Source: Ceratothoa steindachneri (lineage: Eukaryota > Arthropoda > Malacostraca > Isopoda > Cymothoidae). Taken from it: a DNA stretch of 64,000 nucleotides. The stretch spans positions 1,630,631 to 1,694,630 of the forward strand of contig OZ018326.1 in assembly GCA_963969495.1 (NCBI GenBank), read 5' to 3'. Positions within the stretch are counted from its first letter, which is position 1; each line of letters begins with the position of its first letter. The position numbers and the translations under genes are program-made. Below the pieces are notes generated by a model. The model searched no databases, had not been told where the DNA came from, and saw nothing but the letters and a program-made list of their open reading frames with translations. Of this stretch, positions 13,014 to 24,884 are shown piece after piece.

Positions 13014-13447
13014 GGAGAAATTTCAAGAGCAACTCACGTCTGAGACTCGCCTTCTCGGTGGAGAAAATAACTACAAGAGGTCTACGGATCTGTAACAACA
13101 TTCGTTTCTTACCATTGACTTTAAACTCTGCAACTTAAGGTACATAGGCGTAGCATCAAGTACTATTTAAGAGAGAGGGGTGTTAATTTTGGCGTTTTTT
13201 CCTGTTGTTTTGCAATCATATGTGCCGTCAAAATATTTCCAAAGGAACTTACGTCTGAAGTTCGCATTATCCAAAAAGAAATAACTACTAGAACTCTATG
13301 TCATTTTACCAAGATTTATTTCCTATCGGTAACAATGAACATTGCAACTTTAAGTAGATAGGCGTGACATCGAGTAATATTTCTAAAAGAAATGTGTTAC
13401 ATTTGCCGTTTTTACCTGTTGTTTTTTTATCATGTGTGTGGTCAAAA
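13014..13447. repeat. Two tandem diverged copies of a repeat of about 215 bp (block B)
   Basis: Copy 1 (13014-13229) and copy 2 (13230-13447) share ordered landmarks: ACTTACGTCTGAAG-type, AAATAACTAC, TCTGCAACTT/ATTGCAACTT, TAGGCGTAGCATCAAGTA/TAGGCGTGACATCGAGTA, a G/T-rich stretch and CCTGTTGTTTT. They lie between the two A blocks, giving A-B-B'-A'. Confidence 0.7.
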
Positions 13448-13761
13448 AAAGTTTCATTTTAAACCCTAAAATTTTCAATTTAATCTCATATTTATTTTCT
13501 ATTTTAATATTAAACAATACATTCAATGTAGCTCATATAAAACTTGTAAAATGTCTACATATCTTTTGTATTTACATAGCTGAATTTCATTATATTATCA
13601 GGGTAGCCCCAGAAGATGACCAGTATGGACGAAAGGTGCCTTGGGCCAATAATAAATAATGATTTACCATTACCTTTAGGATTCCTTTCTTTGAAGGGAT
13701 AGTCACTTATGGAAGTATAAAAGGTTATCAAAAAACTGAACAATGCCTCTTCTGCTGTCAA

Positions 13762-14034
13762 ATGTACTCATTAATATGTACAACATGGCCTCCTTATAAT
13801 ATATATACCCGTATTTGCGCACATTTAGGCATCATTAACAGAACTGGTGACCCGCTCACTACTCCCGAATTCTCTCCTATCCGGATACACTACGAAAACA
13901 GACATTCACACCATAAACCCGACTTAAATCATCTTTCAATTAAAGATACAGCAAACACAGAAAACCAACTACGTACACTGAAATATCTTTATATTAGATT
14001 TACAAACCCCACTTTAAACTTCGACACAAGCTAA
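13762..14034 (+). pseudogene. Penelope-like element, C-terminal GIY-YIG endonuclease fragment
   Basis: The frame reads YTRICAHLGIINRTGDPLTT, then PEFSPIRIHYENRHSH, LNHLSIKDTANTENQLRTLK and YLYIRFTNPTLN. In Penelope-like retroelements the GIY-YIG endonuclease follows the reverse transcriptase and ends with a conserved series: (K)TR(I)xEHLGIS-RTGxPL, P-xSAIRxH, a Phe-x-Ile segment, then LRxLESLxIxxxKPxLN. The match in order and spacing is good over about 75 residues. The GIY-YIG motifs proper and the reverse transcriptase should lie upstream but are not recognisable, so this is a 5'-truncated copy. Retroelements of this type insert with 5' truncation and often carry partial tandem copies, which fits the duplicated A block upstream. 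The ATG at 13762 is not a real start. Confidence 0.72.
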
Positions 14035-14365
14035 TTTCCACTTTTATTACAACTATAATCACCCAGGAATTACACACGCCAAATTCACTCCCCCAATACA
14101 ACCCATATTTTTAAAATATTTCTATTATCTCCGCCTTTTATCACGAAGACACACAAAACTAATTATCTCAGTTTTATTTTAAAAACACAAACATATTTCC
14201 TATTCCCTAATAGTTAAAGCCCTGCATTTAAAATTTAAATGCTTCTCATTTCCCAGTTAATTAATTTATAAATATCTGATAACTTCTCTAAAAAATTCTT
14301 ATGTTTGTATCTATTTATAATCTCATATCCTTTAGAATGGGTTCCTACCCGAAACGTCGGTACCA
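14035..14365 (+). mobile_element. Presumed 3' tail of the Penelope-like element
   Basis: AT-rich sequence after the endonuclease stop. It ends near a short hairpin, GGGTTCCTACCCGAAACGTC at about 14339-14358. A GGGT/ACCC stem is followed by CGAAACGTC, a motif reminiscent of hammerhead-ribozyme cores known in Penelope-like elements. The boundary of the element is not defined. Confidence 0.4.
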
Positions 14366-14465
14366 ATAAGTTAATATATAATAATGAACTTCCTAAATTT
14401 AGCCTGCTTATTTATCCTAAAATTACGTACACGCATGGCAAAGCGCATCCTCTCTGCTCTCTTAA

Positions 14466-14466
14466 G

Positions 14467-14492
<26 letters not shown>
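14466..14492. repeat. (TA)n microsatellite
   Basis: About 27 bp of perfect TA followed by a short GA-rich tract. Confidence 0.95.
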
Positions 14493-14499
<7 letters not shown>

Positions 14500-17400
14500 T
14501 GTGTATAGGTGAAATGAGAGATTGCGTGAGCCTGTGTTTGGACGGGTAAGGTGAGTTTGCAATTAATTGTTTTATCAGCTTTTCATTACACTATACAATG
14601 CAGTCATGCGCCCGAGATTAGGTCACATCAACCTTCCTTTGCTTTGCTTAGTCACATTTGGAAAGAGTTTCTTTTCTTTTCAATTTAGAACAATTTAAGT
14701 TTCGCAAAATTTTTATTTCTCTTACAATATGTTCATAAATGTTTCTTCTAATAAAGTGTATGTGCATTTTTATGTATGGCATGATCTGAACTTTGATTCC
14801 ACCCTTTTTTATCTTTCTTTATTTCCCATGGGTTTTTTATGCTTTAAATTTCTCAACCAATTGCCTTTTATTTCAGATTGAGGCAAGTTTACAAAATACA
14901 TTATTTCACCCATTTATTTTTTGCTCACACTATTACACATTATTGATAGGCGTACGATATCATACCTAACGTCTCTTGGTCATCTGAATCTCAGAACAAA
15001 ACTTACATAGGTGATGCTGCTCCTTTCATTTTAGGATCTCGCTTGATGTAAAATTATAGCATTTTTCCTTAACATATGTCGCTAAAAAGCTTATGTTACT
15101 AATGGTCGGAAATATTCTCTTTGAGTTCTAATATATTTTAGCCAATTCGGCGCACACATTGATTAAAATAGTTTCATTACCTCTTTAGCTGATTACTTTA
15201 ACTCCATTGTTGTCCGATCCAATTCTTCACATTTTCACCTATTCATTTGCTCGAAACAAATAAAGTCTTGTCTTCTCTTAAATGAACTAGTTATCCTCCC
15301 GTCCAAGGGTTGCCTTCAAGGTTTTTCCTGACTGGAAGTAGTTAAATGCTACGCCTCCCTCTTGTCTCTGTTCCTTTCTGAATTTACCTCACTTTGACAT
15401 CCCTAGGTTAGGGCTTATTTCCATTAAACCTTGAAGTTTTTTCAAGGATATAGAATTCCCTGCCTGATACTTGACGTTGACCATTTTTCTGCCGATAGTT
15501 CTGAATTCAAAGTAAATAAGTTGGGCTCCTGTGAAGCCATGTTGCCTTTAGAGCCTCCTTAAAAAATTTTAATATTTTTCTCACATTGGTTAGATGGACA
15601 GGTAATGTTGGCATGAATAAATTTGCGGTTCTCTATCATTTTACTAAATCATTTTTTAGGGAGAATTGGTTCATGAAAGAGCTAATTTACTTTCATGCGC
15701 TTGCTTGCATTTGAATCAACATCATTTATTGATTAAATTTCAGTTTCAAACTATGAAGAGGGCATATGGAGAGAAGAAAAACCATTTCGTAACTTGATGA
15801 AACTTCATTTAATAAATGTGAAAATAAGGTAATATTGCAGACTTTTATTAAGATATTATACCGGAAGCATCATTTAATGGAAAAAGTTAGAAAGTGGAAT
15901 AAAAGGAATAGAGATAACAGATTTTATATCGAAGGAGTTTGCTTACTATTCCCTATTTATGTTTGGAGGTAGGTCTTTGGGGGATATCATTTAAACTTAT
16001 TTTAATAACTCCAAATCACCGAATAAATTATACACTTTTGAGTAATTTATAACTAATTTTCTATAAAATTCGTCCAAACCACTCAACATGAAATAAATTG
16101 AAATTTCCCTCATCATGTGATGATGTATCTGTTTCCTGAAATACTTCGGGACCTCAACATTACATGAGTAGCAATTCCTTATTAATCCTAATCGGTAGTG
16201 CACTAACATCATTAATAATATTATTTGATATTCTAGGCCAATTGAGAAATAAATACAGCTCAAAAATTAAAAGATTATTCCTGCATTTTACCGTCTAATA
16301 TGATAGGAATGTAATATGTTATTTTCTTATTTTCATCCTGTGGTGTTAAAAAAACTAGTCAAATGGTATACGCGTCGGCGGGTGTTTACCAAACATTAAT
16401 TAATTTCGGAGAATATTTTATTTAGATGAAAACAACTATATGCTCTCTCTTACACATTAATAAGCGCAAAATTACTTCTTCCAGACTCATTTTCTCTATG
16501 CAATATTGTATTTGAAATATTTGCATTTACGTTATGGTTTAACAGTTACTTTTCATTATTCACTCATTTTACATATTCTCCGCCGATTCATAGTAAGGTC
16601 ACATTACATTATAATTCTCCGGGCCATATTGCCATATACACATAGCTACTCACTGAGATTATCAAGCACGTAGACAAATCTGCACCCACGGCAGAAGTAT
16701 TAAGTCTCAAGCAGTTCTAGTGGGATTTTTTTGTTAGACTAAGAAACATTCTAGCTACCTGCCCTGTTTATCAACCGGGAGAGAAATCCAAATTTAACAA
16801 ATCTCCAGTGGAAGAACAGGCTCATTTGGAAATCTGAGGGCAGAAATTGCTAACTCTACTATTTCTACCCGAAGTTTCTATTTGTACGGAAAAAATATCT
16901 CCATTCAGGGAAATGATGAATTAGACAACCTAGAGGAATTGTCCATCACAATTATTTTGATAAAATCATTTATTTTTAGTGCATTTAAATTCAAAACCAA
17001 TTATTTACTTTGGTTCCTTTGATAAAATTAGTTTTTTTGTGCTAATAGGCATAAATTTATAAACAATGAGATAAAAATATTATGTTATTTCGCTTTCATT
17101 AATTGTACACCTGCAAAAAAAATCATGGTAATACCCATAACAATTACTGAAGGCAAGTAGGGTTTGGGAAATCTTTATTTACTTCCGCCAAAGGTTTGGC
17201 AGGGGTGGATGTATAGATCTCAAAATGTCACTGACGGATTTCGATCAAATTTTGATGTGATTACTGATCTCTTATTCACTCGAACATTGCGAGATGTTGC
17301 ATTTTTGGAATATTGGTAGAGCTGTATGCTCTATGAATTCTTGCTAGAACTTTTCTCGATCGTAACATTCAATTAGAAATGATAGCAAAATTGCTGAGTG

Positions 17401-20400
17401 TTGGACAATAGAAGCGTTTAATTTTGCGATCCACTCTCATTTTAACAGAAGCTATTATAAAAAATAGCATTCTTGACCAATTTTTATTTAATTAGGCTAG
17501 AGTTAAGTATCTTCTTCTCTTTTATCCAATATGCTGTAATATTTTTCGGTATAAGAGATTAATTAACTTTATAAATCAAAAGGAGTCAATTCGTCATATT
17601 GAGCATCTGTTAGTGTGGCGACCAGCTAGGAAAAGCTAACGAAATAGAAAGAAAAGCCTTAATAATTATAGCAATACCAAAATCATTAGCAATTAAAAAA
17701 TAAAAAGTAAATTGAGAAAAACGTGGCACACTAATGTCGTGTAAAGCACAAATGGCTCACATGAGTAACCTAGAAGTGAATAAAAAATTTAAAAATTTAA
17801 ATAGTCTGTAGGAGGCCAGTCCCGTTCAAAACCTCTATCACACCTCGGTCAGGAGTTCAAAGGCCAGCACCTAGCACCAGAGATAATTGCTAGTGCCCTT
17901 AACCCGTACATCCTAGGCCAATAGCCTTCGAAAACCTAGGAAATTTTAGGAAATTAGATAAGAACAGAGTCTTAAAGTATTTATTTTTTATTAAGATGAA
18001 TATAACAGTGAAAAAAAGAAGAATAAATATCGAATAAATATATAGGCCACAAACAATTAACTATAATTGACGACGTATTAATGCCTCTATCTGCTGCTGT
18101 CAGGGTTTTCCAGTTAATTTATATCCAGAGACAAATGGCCCGTTCATCACCGTGATATTAATTTCCAAAGCTACCGTTTGGTGGACGCGTCCATGTGACT
18201 TGGGGAATTGTTGTTCTGTAAAATCGCATTTCGATCATTTCTGGAGAGGTCTCGTGATGAGTTCAGAATTTAATCCCCCAGGACAGCTATGTACTTTTTC
18301 TAAATTCAGGATGCCATCAAAAACGGTAAGACTATCCAACCATGAACTTAAATGCAACTCTATACCATTGCAGAGCAACCAAAGTGATTTACTATGGCGA
18401 GTGTGCAATCTAGATTCCATTGCTACCATGTGGTTATCCTGCGTCTATTGCTGCGTGAGGTAGAGAAATAATGGAACGTGGACTCGTGGGTTCATAAAGC
18501 ACATCCCCACTGATACATGGTGGGGTTGCGGTGATCCCGTATTTAAGCTTGTCCACGTTGTTTCTTCTATAGTTTGATCAGCTGCTTCTGACGGGCTTTA
18601 CATGGCATCTGACATTGCACAAGATGTCAGCAACAGACTGTTTTGATGGATGCATTTATCTGGCCTCACTCTATCCATTCGTGTTGCAGCTGGAGTACAT
18701 TTTTCTTACGATTCATAATGCACATGCGATGCATAGATTTATCGTTACGCTGCATGCTGACCCTGGGTCGTCTAAAAAAAATCTTTCTTGGATGTTTTCA
18801 TTTTGGCGGATTCTCCTTAATACTTCTGCCTCACCGAAATTCGATCCGCCGAGCTTCCGTGTGATTTGTCAATAGTTTTCACCCTTCTCTTCTAGCGTGT
18901 GTATACTTGTAAGACTTCCTTCCTTCACAGTATAGGCACGTAGTTCCGATATTATTATATGATTATCAGATCTTGTTGATATGGAATATCATATTAATCA
19001 ATAAGCATGATCTATTTATTATGTGTAGACACTTTGAGTATAACATGCTGTATACTGATGCCAGGATTTCATAGATTTTAATAACATTAACATTTTAGGT
19101 ATTTAAAAAATATGTAGTTATTAAGATGCCTGTAATTTTATCTAGCTTTTCAAATATATTGGACACATGAGATAAGCCTACACCAAAGTATTCTTAGAGA
19201 TACATACGTAGTAAGAAAAATTCCAAGTCTCCGAAATGTTTTGGCGCTGGCTGTACGTCACCTTAAAAGGGACAGCGCACGAAGCTCTCCTACAATAACA
19301 CCATCAAATAAAATATGCTACCAACTTAGCCGTGAAAACAGAATCAGCGGTCCAATGCACCCTGACTACTTCAAACAAGATGATATACAGGAAGCCATTC
19401 CTTCTTCGGACTTGAAGCCATGTCTATTATGCTCCGCGTTTGCAGTTCAAAGTGGTCTACGCAGAAAAAATTTGTGAAATGTTTGTGAGCACAGTCGTGG
19501 CTATAAAGACGTTCTCTTTTCTTTTCGAGAGGGACTGAGCTCTTACGGGACTTCGTCCAACTGCGGCTAAATGCAGAAGAGTTGAAGATCAATAATTATT
19601 CAGTCATGGCTCCACTCCCTCATAACTGGATTAACTGATTTTGCGTCAAGTGAATCCGTCACCCTGCAAATAGAAGGGTCACATTTATTGGGTGAATCAG
19701 AAATGGAGCCTTATCGTTGATACCAGAGTGGCCTGACCTCCAATAGGGAATGGAGCTCTTTGAAGGGTCCTAGGTGGGGCATGAGTTACCACAGTCATTA
19801 CACTCGAAGGAACATAAAGGAAAGGGTATTTTTTGAGCACAGAGGTGTAGGAGTTGCTAGGGTTGGGCTCACCGTGAGAGGGTTAGATTTGTATATAATT
19901 CGTATCAAACAAGGCCCAAAGCAGAAAATGTACGAATCGCAATTATAAGAACAAAGATAATGCAATCCATTTCGACATCCCTGCTATGAAAGCAACTGAA
20001 ACAGCACGGATCCGGTCAAGAGGGGATGCTTGTCAGCAATTATGCCCCACTTAAAGTACACTGTATAGATCGAAAGTAATCAAGAGTTTCAGAAAATGTT
20101 TCGAGACTCATCCAACCTTCCTCAACAGAGACACAAAGCTGTTTCTTGGCATATTCTAAATATTTTAATTAGTTCAAGGTACAGTTTGGATCCTTCCACA
20201 CATGAGGCATTTGTTATCTCAAAGGTAGTTAGTGGTTTCTCTTCCTCAGTGAAATTGGCTACATTGAGCCAAAAGCTCCCTTCCACAAAATTGAAAATAT
20301 TTTCTTCTCTACTAAGTAAATACACAAAACTCTGAATCAATGGGTGTAATTATCCATCGAAAACTCGTGTTTTTTTAGTCGCGGAGATGGGTAAATATCA

Positions 20401-23400
20401 TTTGAAGCCGGCACGTTCTCTAGCAAGCCACGAGTCCTCAAGGATACAATTCACACTGCTTTATCGCCCAAAGGATTAAAATTCCTAACAACTCCTACTA
20501 GCCCCTCCCTTGGTCTGCCTGTATGAAACTTATTCCAGATGTGAGTATTCTTCAGAATTCCTGGATAGAATCTGGGCGTTATTGCATTCAGAAGTCTACT
20601 ACCATGGTCCCACTCTTACGCGGAAAAGATCTTCTATTTTGAAATATCCCTTCGCAGCTTTGGGGATCTCGTATAGAAACCACCCAACCAGTTTCCACTG
20701 TTTTAAGATATTTTTTGTGGGTACGCTATGCAATGCGAGATTGCTTAAGAAGATGATATGCCGGCATCAAATGGAAACCGTGAAGTAACCCACGCTGCCC
20801 TGTACCGGTTCCCGGCAAAGTGAAGAACCAAACTAGTAAGTAGAAGATGATTCTGTTGCTGATTTAAGCTGCAAGAGAATTCTTTGTGGCCAAGAATACA
20901 GTCGGTAAGCCTGTCAGAGACAAATATTAATATGGCCATTGGGTATTCAAAGATTAGTAACTTACTATCATATACCCACAAGTATCTTGTCTAGTTTTAT
21001 TAATTGCTTGTCCTTTGCCTTAAATTCTTGCTTTTTATTGTTCTTTCACAGGTAACCTTACGCCCTATTTTTTGTGTCTGCCTCATTTTCCAGATGCTTG
21101 CTCCTAACACATTTTCGTAATACATTCTGTTAATGGGGGCTCTCTCTTTAGGACTGATGACATTGTCATACATCTTGCGGAGAAAAGATAATGCGGAAAA
21201 TAAACCTAGCAAAACGGTCAGATCTTGCTACGAAACGTGTTTCTTTATTTCATGATGATTTCAAATCCTAATATGATGCAAGTAAGATACAGGTTTCTCT
21301 TGCAGATAAAGCCTGGTTATTGGGTAAAGGATTTAAAGGGAAAAAGGTTAAAGAATAAGTTATTTTGTGGCTGATGTGCCAGTATATTAATGTTCTCGGC
21401 AACTTGATTTAAAATAGTGGGTTCTGTCTTAAATATGTCGTTTATTGACAAAACTTGCATCGTGCGATTTTCCATATGATGTGTTGTTTTCGATCGAGAG
21501 CCTTTTATTTAACTTCCAAGACTCGGGATCATCATACAGTTTTCTTCTGCAAGAAATCACATTTTTTACCACTAACGTTGCCACAAAAAGCTAAATGTTA
21601 TTAATCTCTAGTTTTGTATACATAACTTTTTAAAATATATTTTACCTGACCAGATAACTTTTAATCAAATGAACTTACACGTTGTCATAGAAAAATTTAT
21701 ATGATTCTGTGCAATATCATGGGAAATTAAACGAACCCTTTTAAGATAATGGAGATTTTTTTGTATTTTGTTCTCTTGTATTTGACGTTACTATATAAAC
21801 ATGGAAATTTAGGAAAGGAAATTTGAAGCTATGATATAAAGAAAAATTTTCAATTACACTAACTACTTCTTACAAGATAGAATTAAGGAAAATGTAAACG
21901 TTGAGCAAAATCTCCAAAAGTAAAAATTAAAAGATGATTCTGAATGTTTTTTTCTGCCCACTTTTATATCCTAGAATGCGAGCTTAAAATCATTTAAATA
22001 CTTTTTCTTGTCGTTTAACTAAATAATATATTGTAACACAAAGATTCATTTTAACTTCTTATAAACATGAATTTCTATTCACACTCTTTCTTTTCAATTA
22101 TTTCTCTGATAATTATATACTAATGAAGTGTTTTTAAAAATTTTAATAACTTAGTAACCCTCATCTTAAGTTCATCAGAATTATTCAGGATTCATGCATA
22201 TTATTTCCATATTAGCACGCAAATATGACAATAATTTAGGACTGGAAAGTTCTTATGGTGATAATATACATATATAGTAACTTTTGCTGCTAAATGAAAA
22301 GATTTCTGCTTTTTACACAAATTAAGTATTTTAATCTCTCAAGAAATTAGGAGCTGGCCATTTAAAGCAGTGACAGGAATAAATAAATCGATTTAGCAAT
22401 GTTTTACTTCTTAAATTCAGCTCTATAGCACAAATGAATATTTTACGTCACTCTTCTTTAAAAGAGAAGAACTGCAAAGTTCACGTATGACTTAGATTGA
22501 ATATTGTCCGCAGGAAAAAGAAAAGGATTAATGTTATTTGATAGAGAATAAAATCCTAACACGCTCTTCGTGATTATTGTTGCTAAAATCTTTTTTTATA
22601 ACTCAAAATTCTTGTCTCTTTTCTTGAGACGAGTAAATACCGCTAAATTAAAGGAGAAATTATTGTATTTATTTGTTCTGTTTGTTGCTGGTACTTCCAG
22701 GAAATGACATCAGGGGAAAACATAATTTTATTGATCAATTTTAAAATTAACTGAAGAACCAATGCACTTTCACTGTTATGATCTCAAAAAATATTGATCC
22801 TATTCTAACGTTTAAATCATATGCAAATTATTATTTGATTTTATTCAAAATTTTCGTATGCTAATAAGTTATTCTTGTCAACTCAATATTACCTCTCTAA
22901 ACATATGAAAAGAAGATTTTAGAAAGAGGAGATAGTGAAGCAAAACGCAAGGAGAGAATAAGTTTATATTATTAAAATCAGCGACTATGTTATAGGAACT
23001 CACTCGCGTATTTCGTTTCAATAACGCTAATTGGAGAAAACTTTGCGTTTTTAAATTGCCAAACGGAAACGAATTCAATTATCTATTTCTCAGCAATAAG
23101 AGTTAGCTGCAACTTTCAGCTTCGTAAGAGTGCATTGACTTCTGATTCAATAGAGTTTATTCCTGACCTAAAAATATATGGCGAAAGAGTTCTTTTAGAT
23201 GATATAGATATTGGATATTTACGTTTAATCATAATTGTTAATTATTTCTATGAAAGTTTGATTTCTGATATTAATGACATTTTGTTCCCAATTATCTCTT
23301 TCTACTTAGCATAACAATGGGTTAAAAGTTTAAAAGAAACGAAACAACAAAGATATAAGCAGGAGAAACCTAACATACTCGTACTATTAACTTATATTTA

Positions 23401-24880
23401 ATGTATTGCATTACCTAAAAGAGATGGGTTTGAAATCATGCTAATTTTAATCAAATGGAATTTCTTTTAACTCTTTCAATCCAAAATTCTTGAGAAAATC
23501 AAGGATTTTATTTTAGACATGATGGGATCGACAGTATACAATTTTTCCCTATTCAGTCTTTGAAAACTTCAACTACCAATTTTTTTAACAAAAATAAAAA
23601 AAAATAGGTATGTTAGGAAAAATCGTAGGCCAAAATGATTAATGAATTTTATATGTGGTATTATGTATATGTAATTTTTTTTAAATAAAATACGTATATA
23701 AAGAGGTTAGAAAGACTGTTATGGAAAACATTTGAAAAATACAAGAAAAATGCCGCAGGAGTACCTGTAAAACTAAGATAGAGATATCGTGCATTGTTTT
23801 GAATATGTTTCCATCATTGTTCCTTAAAACTTTTGAAACGAACCGTATTTTTGACAGGAAGGTAAAAGAAAATTATTGCAAGTCTCCCAAGTTCCATTCC
23901 CATTGTGAAACAACACACAAACGTTTGTTTGCTAGTAGATTACAAAGTTAATTCTAAAAACCTTTTTATTATAAATGAGTGAAAGAATTTGTAAACAAAA
24001 TTTGAGGAAACATTTGATTGAAAAACTATTGAAAGTGGATTTGAACTAAAACTCACCCATACTACAATGAAGTGTGGGTTCTGTTTTCAAGGTCTAGTGC
24101 CTAGTGTCTGTGATATAGTAGTTATCGTGGTTTCCTAATGCATTGTTTTCTGCTCATGTGTTTTATATTTATACAGATTTTCTTCATCCTATTTCTCTCT
24201 CGTTCTCCCAATGTGTATGTATACCTTTAGAGCGTCTCTTTCTCACTTTATAGCTATCTCTCTACCTCTGAATTTTCCTCTGATATCTCCTACTGACCAT
24301 TGTTTACACGGAAAGGTTTAGGAACATGGATCACTTAAGGGAAGGTTTTATGAATGCGATCAAAATGTAAACACCATTATGAGTAAATATACCTTTATTT
24401 AGAGAAAATATGAAGGAATTAGATGAACTTAGATGTAGGTTATAATAATATAGAAAGTTCTGGAGATTAAGATGTAGCTGTGATATGTGGGAAGTTAAAG
24501 TTTGATAGTTGGCTGGCTGGTTGACTCTAGATTTTCTTTAGGCTTTATTTTCCCTTTCCTTATTATTTAGGTACTTAAAATTCGCTTTTTTGGTTTGAGA
24601 ATTTATCCAGTCTCTTATTCTTTTGCATATTTTATTTTTTCTTTTTTATTTCTGTTATCTTTAGAGTCATTTCCCCTTTTCCTCTTTTTTACGCTGCTCT
24701 AGAATTGATCCTGTTTCTCCTCCCGCCTTCGATTCGGAGATTTATCAGGTTTCTTCTTCAATTAGCTCAGATATATTCTGAACATATTTTCTTTGCCTCT
24801 TCATAGATTACTATATTTATTTGACATTCTTTAGATACTTCCTGAATTCTTTCCTCGTGGGTTACTTCTCTTCTTTAATT
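14500..24880. other. Long AT-rich stretch without recognised features
   Basis: I see no family motif in any frame. The most compositionally distinct parts, 18150-18880 and 19240-19950, contain frames of 60-103 codons on both strands, none with recognisable domains. No tRNA or rRNA gene was recognised. If a host gene with small exons lies here I cannot see it. Confidence 0.4.
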
Positions 24881-24884
24881 GTTA

